In this document: in pieces, positions 38,909-46,015 of the stretch | How positions within the stretch are numbered: the stretch's first letter is position 1 | Layout of the letters: the number at the start of each line of letters is the position of its first letter | Origin: Candidatus Brockarchaeota archaeon | Lineage (GTDB): Archaea > Thermoproteota > EX4484-205 > JAAOZP01 | Assembly (NCBI GenBank): GCA_017601395.1 | Contig: JAFNIQ010000009.1 | Span: 1-46,015, forward strand | DNA length: 46,015 nt | Reading direction: 5' to 3' | Notes under the pieces: model-generated | What the model was told of the DNA's origin: nothing | The model's database searches: none | What the model saw: only the letters and a program-made list of their open reading frames with translations | Position numbers and translations under genes: made by a program

Positions 38909-41314
38909 CTACTCGAGAAAACCCTCATACGCCTTTTTATATGTCTCTCCGGATGCGAGCTTCCTAACGTCCCTCTTATACTTAGCCTTATCACCAACGG
39001 TCCCGGGCTTAAGTTTGTTCCACTCCTCAAGGCTCACCGAGAACTCCTTCTGAACATTATCCCTGTAGAGCTCCGGGAGAACGTTGAACGTGCAGAACGG
39101 AACGACGTTCATGTCTGGGGTAACGTAGTGAACACCGCAACGCATAACCCTCTCAACATCATAATTATATGGATCCATAAAATGCATCATACCTAAATAA
39201 TTAAATTTATAATGAAATATACTTAACGCGCCGTAGCTTCTTCTGAGGATTATGTTGGTCAGTATTTTTCCTAGGTTGAGGTCCTTGGGTTGTTTCTCCT
39301 TATCTATGAAGCGGCCGAGTCTACGGACTAGTTCAAGCATCACCATGTACCTGCTTCTCCCCTTCTCCATCTCAACGGTCTTCTCCCTCAAGTATTCCGA
39401 GAGGCCCTCTACGTCGACGAAGCTCGTTATCGGCATGAAGTGGATTCCGTCTTTAGACCTGTCGAGATAAACGTAGGTCGCCATTCCGCAGGCAGGGTGA
39501 ATAGGCATGTGCCACCTCTCCTTCCCAGCGGTCAGCTTCTCTAAAAACGTTGTCAACACGAGTGTGAACGGAACAGGGTACCAGGCTTCTCTACCTATCT
39601 CCCCGTTCGTCTGCTCCTCCAGGAGCCTTATCACATCAGGGATGGTTATCCTATGCTTATCCCTCTCGCTCCTAGGCATCTGGCCTACCAACGAGACGGG
39701 TTGAAAGTTAACACCCCTAACTATATCGCTGTTAACGGCGGCGAACCTCACTATCTTTCCAAGCTCATGAGTGTTCCAGCCGTTTATCACCGTGGGGACG
39801 AGGACGACGCTGGTCATACCGGCCTTACGGAAGTTTTCGAAAATATACGGGATCTCCCAATGGTTCTTCACGTTTATCCTCGGGTCGAGCCCGTCGAAGC
39901 TCAGGTAGACCGTGTTAACCCCTGCTTGCCTAAGCCTCCTGGCGAGCTCGACACCGCCTTCAAGCGCGAAGAAAACACCGTGAGTATTGAGTTGAATATG
40001 GGTGAAGCCCTCCTCCCTCGTTATCCTTATGACGTCGGCAAGGTCGTCCCTCATCAAAGGCTCGCCGCCCGTGAGCTGAATAGCCTTAGCACCGTAAGGA
40101 TACTGCTTCCTCAAATGCTTCATCATCATCCTGTACTGCTCCAGCGTCGGCTCATACACGTAGCCAGACCTCTCGGCGAAGAAGAAGCAGTTGCTAAGCA
40201 GAAAACCGTCTGACGCTACGAATGAATGGCCCTCGTTCTCAACCTCTAAATCATAAACGTAGCCAGCGTAGTGCTCTTCTTCTATAGACTCCACCTTATC
40301 TAGGTAAAAGTCTCCAAGCCTCACTACCTTAGCCTCCTTCCTTTCACCAATATCGACAAGCTTCGCTAAATGGCTCTTCCTGAGCTTAAGCAACCCGTAT
40401 TTCCTCCTCAACAGGAGGACATTGATGTCCTCCACGCTTCTGACGTAGACTTTCTCCTTGTCTTCCCCCGGAAGTGTTTTAAACCCTTCTAAGAGGTTGG
40501 TCTCTCCGAGGCTGCTGATGGCGTTGAAATTCCAGAGTAAGATGAGCTCGCTTCCCCCATCAAGCTGATCAGCTCGCTTTTTGTTTATTTCTCCGTTCTC
40601 ATTAACGAAAAACATGTGTTCCGGCGTCACCCTGACTTCACGCCCTGTCCGCGACCTAATCCTCAAAATCTTTCCCTCATATCTTCTTCTGAATATTTTT
40701 GTAACCCTGGTCCATTCAGCCTTACCCTCATTAAACGTTAGAACGTTCAGATTTTCGGGAACAGCGTATTCACCGGAGAAGCCTTCCATCTCAGCTTTAT
40801 GGTTGAAGACAAGGTTCTTCGAAGCCTCCTCAAAGCTTTCTAACAAAATTTCTTCACCGGTCTTAAAAAGAACCCTCTCGTCTCCCGGTAGGCAGTACCA
40901 GCATGAGAAGTTACACCTGTTCGTCACGACAACGTTGGCAAGAGCCGTCTGAGTAGTGTGGACTGAGCATATGCCGCATGAGAACGGGCAGGGGTTTTCA
41001 AGCTGCTTGTAAGCATACTTAACCTTTGCCCGAGGAGCCTCATACCTCATCGCCCTCCTGTACATCGCGGCATCACCCCAGTAAAGGTCCTCGACCTCAC
41101 CGTGCTCCGGGCACTTCTTCCTAATCCAGATTTTACCATCCTTCTCGTAGACAAGCGCGGGGAGAAGCCTGTAGCACTCTGGGCAGACTGAAAGCGTGTT
41201 TTTAACGTGCTCCTCACCCTCCTTTAGAACGGGCTTCGGACCGCCTGCGAGTATCCTGCGGCCAGCCACCTGTATCATTCTCTCTTTAAGCTCCTCAGCA
41301 TCCTGCTGAACCAT
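38909..41314 (-). CDS. Tes-like (tetraether-synthase type) radical SAM protein containing an intein
   Basis: 801 aa. Extein N-terminal Cys motifs (CPECYRLLPA, CPEHGEVEDLYWGD, NPCPFSCGICSVH), then NVVVTNRCNFSCWY[intein]CFFFAERSGYVYEPTLEQYRMMMKHLRKQYPYGAKAIQLTGGEPLMRDDL. Confidence 0.88.
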   Translation of the reverse strand: MVQQDAEELKERMIQVAGRRILAGGPKPVLKEGEEHVKNTLSVCPECYRLLPALVYEKDGKIWIRKKCPEHGEVEDLYWGDAAMYRRAMRYEAPRAKVKYAYKQLENPCPFSCGICSVHTTQTALANVVVTNRCNFSCWYCLPGDERVLFKTGEEILLESFEEASKNLVFNHKAEMEGFSGEYAVPENLNVLTFNEGKAEWTRVTKIFRRRYEGKILRIRSRTGREVRVTPEHMFFVNENGEINKKRADQLDGGSELILLWNFNAISSLGETNLLEGFKTLPGEDKEKVYVRSVEDINVLLLRRKYGLLKLRKSHLAKLVDIGERKEAKVVRLGDFYLDKVESIEEEHYAGYVYDLEVENEGHSFVASDGFLLSNCFFFAERSGYVYEPTLEQYRMMMKHLRKQYPYGAKAIQLTGGEPLMRDDLADVIRITREEGFTHIQLNTHGVFFALEGGVELARRLRQAGVNTVYLSFDGLDPRINVKNHWEIPYIFENFRKAGMTSVVLVPTVINGWNTHELGKIVRFAAVNSDIVRGVNFQPVSLVGQMPRSERDKHRITIPDVIRLLEEQTNGEIGREAWYPVPFTLVLTTFLEKLTAGKERWHMPIHPACGMATYVYLDRSKDGIHFMPITSFVDVEGLSEYLREKTVEMEKGRSRYMVMLELVRRLGRFIDKEKQPKDLNLGKILTNIILRRSYGALSIFHYKFNYLGMMHFMDPYNYDVERVMRCGVHYVTPDMNVVPFCTFNVLPELYRDNVQKEFSVSLEEWNKLKPGTVGDKAKYKRDVRKLASGETYKKAYEGFLE
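40190..40894 (-). other. intein (about 235 aa, no obvious LAGLIDADG endonuclease) within the radical SAM gene
   Basis: Residues 141-375: block A CLPGDERVLFKTGEEI, block B GREVRVTPEHMFFVNENG, block F YAGYVYDLEVENEGHSFVAS, block G DGFLLSN followed by Cys. Codon coordinates checked at both ends. Confidence 0.9.
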
Positions 41315-41382
41315 CAGGCTTCACCAGAAGGCTGGATAAGAAGGTTATAAAAGTTTCCCGTTTCCAGCCTCATGGTTAAGCG

Positions 41383-41396
41383 TCGACTCGAGTCGA
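41383..41396. promoter_or_regulatory. 14-bp perfect palindrome TCGACTCGAGTCGA upstream of the Tes-like gene
   Basis: Self-complementary; lies upstream of a minus-strand TATA-like element (CTTTTATAACC, about 41343-41353) and the gene start at 41314. A second 12-bp palindrome, GAAAAGCTTTTC, is at 41406-41417. Confidence 0.4.
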
Positions 41397-41524
41397 GACG
41401 AGCTGGAAAAGCTTTTCAAGCGGAGTTTAAGCCATTTTAACACAGATAGCATAGATTGCGGGCCCCAACGTTTCAACTTTTACGTCTAAAACCCGGATTA
41501 AACTGGTTAAACCCTGTTTAAACG

Positions 41525-42070
41525 TCATTTTTTAACCAGGAGACTATGGTACAGCTTATCGAGAATTGTTTTCGGAAGAACATTCCTGTTCTCCACGTTT
41601 ACGACGAATGTTGAAACATCCTCCCTGGAAAGTATGGTTCTGCAGAAAGAGCTTTGCGAAGCCCTGTAGTGGATGGTTGCGACAACACTCTTCGCCGAGG
41701 CGAAAGCCTCTGAAACGGCTTTCCTGAAGGATTCTGAGTACAGCTCCATCGGGCCTATCTCATCTATGATGACAACCTCATCCCTTTCAACAGCATCCGT
41801 AATAGCCTTGACGCCGACCCTCTCAATCTCAGCGAGGTTTACAACGTATTTCCCGACCCTGGGGCCAGAGCTGTAGTTGACGCTGGCCATTAGGCCCTTC
41901 AAGCCGGTTTTCAGATCCTCAACCAGGAAGCCTGTTCTAACCTGCTTCTCCCTAGTCTCGTAGGTTATCATGCCGCCCACGCTCACACCCCTGTCCTTAA
42001 GCATCTGGGCAAGCCTTGAGACAAGCGTCGTCTTACCGATCCCCGGCCTCCCCGTCACGAGGATCTTCAT
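41525..42070 (-). CDS. THEP1-type nucleoside triphosphatase
   Basis: 181 aa; GRPGIGKTTLVSRLAQ (Walker A), VIIDEIGPMELYSESF. Confidence 0.9.
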   Translation of the reverse strand: MKILVTGRPGIGKTTLVSRLAQMLKDRGVSVGGMITYETREKQVRTGFLVEDLKTGLKGLMASVNYSSGPRVGKYVVNLAEIERVGVKAITDAVERDEVVIIDEIGPMELYSESFRKAVSEAFASAKSVVATIHYRASQSSFCRTILSREDVSTFVVNVENRNVLPKTILDKLYHSLLVKK

Positions 42071-42666
42071 AGCTCTATAAGCATCCCCCTGGGCCCAGGG
42101 TTGAGGACAAGGGTTCCGCCGATCCTTTCAGACAAGCCAGCCCTCTCGTGAACATGGCCGCATAAGCACGCTAGCGGAGACTCCTCCTCTATGAATCTTC
42201 TCAGCTCAACTGATCCGATGTGCTCACCCATGGAAGTAATGTCCAGGGAGGTGTTGAAGGGTGGTGTGTGAGAGAGCAGGATAAGCCTGTCAAGCCCCTT
42301 GAAGCCTGAGAGGACGCGTTTAAACTCCTGCTCGCCGATTTCGAAAGGAGTGTTGAAGGGTGTTGGAAGGCTCCCGCCTATTCCGGCGAGGGTGAAGCCT
42401 TTGAAAACCGTCTTCCTAGCGTGAAGGAAAACAATGCCCCTGGCAGAGGCCTTCTCCTCCAGCTCCCCCGGAGCCTCGTTGTTGCCGGGTATTACGAGAA
42501 CATGCTCGTTTAAAGCCCGGAGCTTCTCCAGGGCAGCGTCTAAACCCTTTCCGTAAACCGTGAGGTCGCCGAGGAAGACGGCTAGGTCAGCATCCCTAGA
42601 GGTTTTCAAAGCCTCCTCAAGCAGTTTCAGCCTCAAGTGGACATCGCAGCACGCGAACAGCCTCAA
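42067..42666 (-). CDS. calcineurin-like metallophosphoesterase
   Basis: 199 aa; CDVHLRL, FLGDLTVYG, IPGNNEAPGEL, LLSHTPPF, CGHVHERAG. Overlaps the THEP1 gene by 4 nt. Confidence 0.88.
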   Translation of the reverse strand: MRLFACCDVHLRLKLLEEALKTSRDADLAVFLGDLTVYGKGLDAALEKLRALNEHVLVIPGNNEAPGELEEKASARGIVFLHARKTVFKGFTLAGIGGSLPTPFNTPFEIGEQEFKRVLSGFKGLDRLILLSHTPPFNTSLDITSMGEHIGSVELRRFIEEESPLACLCGHVHERAGLSERIGGTLVLNPGPRGMLIEL

Positions 42667-42711
42667 CCCGAGTCACATAGGATTTGGAAGTTTTTATGCT
42701 TTTCAAAAAAG

Positions 42712-43479
42712 TTACCTTGCGAGGCGGCTCGCCACCAGGAGCGAGAGCGCTAGCAGAATATCGCCGTAGAAAAGCCTTACGACTAGGCCTAGGAGCAGTA
42801 GGACTTGCAGGGGCATTAGGAAGCTTGTGAAAACATGCTCGTCAGGCTTGAAACCCTGCTCAGCCTTCTCATCCATCTTTCTCGAGAAAACGATTCTTCT
42901 AACACCGCTCCTGCTCCTTCTTTCAGCGAGCAGGAACCTGCTGTTCTCAGCACAGTATTGCGAGAACCTTACCTTCCTTAGGAGGAGAAGCGCAGCAGCC
43001 CTTCTCAACAAGTTTTCCTTCTCCAGGCCTTTGAAAAGCTCAACCCCCCTGAGCTTAACAGAGATGTTCCAGAAAAGGTTGATCGGCAGGTAGAGTACGG
43101 TGAGCATTAGAGCATTGTTCATCGTTGAGAAAGCTACTGGAAGCCTCCCCGTGCTCAGGTCTATCAGGAAACCCGTCGGCGTGGAGGGGTACATTAGGCT
43201 GAGGCACATAAGCCCCTTGGCGTCAGCACCCCCGTAGACACCAGCGTAGTACAGGAGGATGAAGAGGCCTGACTGGAGGCCTGCGGAGAGAAGCCACCAG
43301 GCTGGCTCAACGGAACCGTTGAAAACACCCGGAAGGTTTAGGATTACCGCTGAGGCGAGGAAAACCACCCATATGCGGTCATCTATCTCTCTGCTCTTAA
43401 CATCCTGGATTGAGCCTACGGATAGGAGTATTATGGAGACTATGCTGCGAGCATTCTCAAGCCAGGGCCAGTAGGACAA
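42712..43479 (-). CDS. A24-type prepilin peptidase family membrane protein
   Basis: 255 aa; SIQDVKSREIDDRIWVVFL and YGGADAKGLMCLSLMYP. Abuts the secretion ATPase gene. Confidence 0.82.
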   Translation of the reverse strand: MSYWPWLENARSIVSIILLSVGSIQDVKSREIDDRIWVVFLASAVILNLPGVFNGSVEPAWWLLSAGLQSGLFILLYYAGVYGGADAKGLMCLSLMYPSTPTGFLIDLSTGRLPVAFSTMNNALMLTVLYLPINLFWNISVKLRGVELFKGLEKENLLRRAAALLLLRKVRFSQYCAENSRFLLAERRSRSGVRRIVFSRKMDEKAEQGFKPDEHVFTSFLMPLQVLLLLGLVVRLFYGDILLALSLLVASRLAR

Positions 43480-43480
43480 T

Positions 43481-46015
43481 TCACCTTAGTCTTGAAAGCA
43501 CCTCAGCCCTCTTAACGTGGAACTCGGTCACAACCCTGGCAACATCCCTGAAGTGGGTCACATTATTATCCATCATCCATCTTATGACGCTCTCCCTCAC
43601 CTGCAGCTCCCTTATGTACCAGTCTGGAGGCATGCCTATCTTCCTGCACACGTTGGGGAGGTGCACAGACCTGCTGAAGTCAACATCGTGGAAATCCTCC
43701 ATCGGGTCCCAGTGTGAAATCGTAATCCTGTTGCCCTCGGGGTCAAGCTCCCAAACGTGTCTAACCCTTCTCCCGAAGGGTACTCCAGCCTTCTTGGGTA
43801 GGACAACCCTCTCAACCAAGCATGCTACGTTCATAAGCGGAATATAGGATTCGGCGATGTTCATAGGCGGGCTCGTCATCCTCTTAATAGCGTAGTCAAT
43901 GTTCTCAGCGTGAACAGTGCTGAGACCACCGTGGCCAGTGTTGTGCAGGAGAACGGGTACCCCGCCTCCTAGGAAGGACTCCGTCCCAGGGACGGAAAGA
44001 TCATAGACATAACCCTTATAGTTTCTCCGTCGTATGCTCTTTACCTTCACGACGGCGAGCTGACCCTCAATCAGCTTCTCCAGCATCCTTAAGTACTTGA
44101 GTGCTTCAGGAGTCAGGCGACCCTTCGCCCTAACCCACTCCAGTATCTCCAGCGCCTTTCTCCTCGTTACGAATTCCCTTTTCCTGACGTATGTTAGCCT
44201 GAACGGCATCGATGTTGGCTTCGCGATTCCAATCAGCTTCAAGAGGGGTTTCACGGGAATCCTCTCAGCCGGGTTCGGCTTCCTATACCTGTGATCAAGG
44301 TAGACGATCACGTTCCAATATGTCCTGCCAGAGTTCCTACCCGTACCGCGTTCGCACCGTAGGCTCGAGTAGAAGCCGGCCAGCCTGGCGAGCCACGTAA
44401 GCTGGTATGCTAGCCACTCGTTAGCCGTCGAATACTGGATTCCACGTTTCCTAACGGTTCTCCGGGCTTCTGCACGCAGCCCTTCGAAGAACGCTCGCAC
44501 AACACTGCTTGGAGAAGACCAGAGCTGCGAAGGGATTCGTTTCTCCCTTAAGCGTGCCCCCAGCAGCTTTTCAAACAGCTCCGCGAGAAGCGTGTGGTTA
44601 AACTCGTAGATAAGGTGTTTTCCACGGTCGTCTACCGAGGGTTTGACGCCGAACCTCTCAGCCAGGGTCTCCACAACCCTGTTAGCCATATCTGCTTCAC
44701 CCTTGCCGAACGTGAAGCATAGTCTCTTACCCCTGCCCCGCTTAACACATCCTTCAGCCACGTAGGCGCCGAACACGAATGCCAGGTTCTCGTCGACACG
44801 AACCAGAGCGGGCAGTGCATGCCCGTGTGGACGATGCAAGACGACTCTTTCCAGCTCCTCTTCCTCAGCGTCCAGCCTGGCGAGAACGCTTAGCAGCACA
44901 GGGTTCCTTCCTCCAGTAAGCTGCTTCAGGCCTGCCGGCAGGTTGTCGGCGTAAACGTCTTCAATCCCGCTGAGCATCTCAACCCCGTTGATGACGCGAT
45001 AATCGTCCCCACCTCCCCCCGTGAACGTAACCAGGTAATCCCCAGGCTTAAGCCGTTCAACAGGCTCCTCCCTAACATCGAGAGTCTCAGGGTCAAGGGT
45101 GAAGACGCTGTGGCTGCCGGTGGCCAGCAGTCTCCCGCCGCTTTCATACTTAACCTCGTAAACCTCCCCGGCACTGTGCCTCAGCACGTATCGCACCGGT
45201 TTCCAGACCGGTTTGAAACCAGCGTGGGAAAGCACCCAGTATCCTTCAACATGCTTCGGGATCCGCTCCTCCCCTTCCTCGTAAAACCCGTCTACGAAAT
45301 CACCCACTCTGACCAGGGACACACGTCCCTCCCTATTCTTAACAAGGACCGGGGTGTCGCGCGAAACGCTGGCCATGGCTTGGAAAAGCACGAATGCTTC
45401 GGCACCCCTTATCTCTCCGACGATCAGGTAGTCAGGCCTATACCTTAGAGAAGTCTTGACGAGGTCGAACATTGTTATCTCGCCTATCTTGGAGGTTCCA
45501 AGACCATAGCTCTCCCTTGTTACGAACTGGACCCAGTTGTCGTGCGGAATGTTCAGCTCAGCCGTCTCCTCAACCGTGACGATCTTAAGACCAGGCTTGA
45601 AAAGATTGGTTAAAGCGTTCAGGAAGGAGGTTTTACCCGCGCCCGTTCCACCTATGACCATGACGGTCAGCCTGTTGTCGAGGATGAACCAGAAGTAGGC
45701 TGCGAGAGACGGGCTTATCGTGCCCAGCTTAATAAGGTCGATGATGCTGAAAGGCTCCTCCCTGAACTTCCTTATGGTGAAGGTTGAGCCGAAGGTTGAA
45801 ACCTCGTCCCCGTAGGTTGCTGCAAGCCTATGCCTGCCTGGGAGCATCGCGTCGACAATCGGGAAGGCTGCGCTAATATGCTTCCCGGCGAAGTGCGCGA
45901 GCTTAATTATGAAGTCGTTGAAATAACCCTTGTCCGCGATCCTCAGGTTCGAAGGGAGGCTCTCATACCTCCTGTGCCAGACGTAGACAGGCTTGTCGAT
46001 GCCGTCGCATGAAAT
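43481..46015 (-). CDS. type II/IV (FlaI/GspE-like) secretion ATPase containing an intein; N-terminus beyond the window edge
   Basis: MVIGGTGAGKTSFLNALTNLF, VTVEETAELNIPHDNWVQF, LIVGEIRGAEAFVLFQAMA[intein]TGHGGLSTVHAENIDYAIKRM. The frame stays open upstream of 45847 to the window edge (ISCDGIDKPVYVWHRRYESLPSNLRIADKGYFNDFIIKLAHFAGKHISAAFPIVDA). Confidence 0.93.
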   Translation of the reverse strand: MSCDGIDKPVYVWHRRYESLPSNLRIADKGYFNDFIIKLAHFAGKHISAAFPIVDAMLPGRHRLAATYGDEVSTFGSTFTIRKFREEPFSIIDLIKLGTISPSLAAYFWFILDNRLTVMVIGGTGAGKTSFLNALTNLFKPGLKIVTVEETAELNIPHDNWVQFVTRESYGLGTSKIGEITMFDLVKTSLRYRPDYLIVGEIRGAEAFVLFQAMASVSRDTPVLVKNREGRVSLVRVGDFVDGFYEEGEERIPKHVEGYWVLSHAGFKPVWKPVRYVLRHSAGEVYEVKYESGGRLLATGSHSVFTLDPETLDVREEPVERLKPGDYLVTFTGGGGDDYRVINGVEMLSGIEDVYADNLPAGLKQLTGGRNPVLLSVLARLDAEEEELERVVLHRPHGHALPALVRVDENLAFVFGAYVAEGCVKRGRGKRLCFTFGKGEADMANRVVETLAERFGVKPSVDDRGKHLIYEFNHTLLAELFEKLLGARLREKRIPSQLWSSPSSVVRAFFEGLRAEARRTVRKRGIQYSTANEWLAYQLTWLARLAGFYSSLRCERGTGRNSGRTYWNVIVYLDHRYRKPNPAERIPVKPLLKLIGIAKPTSMPFRLTYVRKREFVTRRKALEILEWVRAKGRLTPEALKYLRMLEKLIEGQLAVVKVKSIRRRNYKGYVYDLSVPGTESFLGGGVPVLLHNTGHGGLSTVHAENIDYAIKRMTSPPMNIAESYIPLMNVACLVERVVLPKKAGVPFGRRVRHVWELDPEGNRITISHWDPMEDFHDVDFSRSVHLPNVCRKIGMPPDWYIRELQVRESVIRWMMDNNVTHFRDVARVVTEFHVKRAEVLSRLR
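43940..45370 (-). mobile_element. intein (477 aa) with LAGLIDADG-type homing endonuclease in the secretion ATPase
   Basis: Block A SVSRDTPVLVKNREG, block B ATGSHSVFTLDPETL, LAGLIDADG-like LAFVFGAYVAEGCV and VVRAFFEGLRAEAR, block F YKGYVYDLSVPGTESFL, block G GGVPVLLHN followed by Thr. Codon coordinates checked at the C-terminal end. Confidence 0.92.

Noticed and set aside
39653-40213. 186-aa plus-strand ORF opposite the radical SAM gene
   Set aside because: Antisense to conserved extein sequence.

Overview
This 46 kb window appears archaeal: leaderless-looking promoters, PurP paralogs, a TldD/TldE pair, pyruvoyl-type arginine decarboxylase, a tungsten AOR/Hdr-type redox locus and a FlaI/GspE-type secretion ATPase. 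Most of it is intact single-copy coding sequence: Ca2+-type P-ATPase, HppA pyrophosphatase, PurP x2, SppA fusion, TldD/TldE, HdrA-MvhD plus polyferredoxin, MoaD-AOR-ferredoxin, HtrA, DHH, PHP, PdaD, agmatinase, peroxiredoxin, a Tes-like radical SAM protein, THEP1, metallophosphoesterase and two A24-type peptidases. One tRNA-Arg(TCG) is present. Two inteins interrupt active-site motifs: one in the radical SAM CxxxCxxC cluster and one in the secretion ATPase 'ATGHGG' box. Several stretches (about 0.06-1.28, 14.66-16.2, 17.3-17.5 and 25.0-26.6 kb) hold genes readable only across frameshifts. The best candidates for new biology are a three-copy tandem family of unknown protein at 25.0-26.6 kb, whose middle copy is split at two +1-shift-like sites (one is CTT-TGA-C), a 19-aa lysine-rich microprotein with its own apparent promoter and terminator at 34.86 kb, the active-site inteins, and the divergent AOR/HdrA locus. 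All family calls come from reading motifs by eye; no database search was run.
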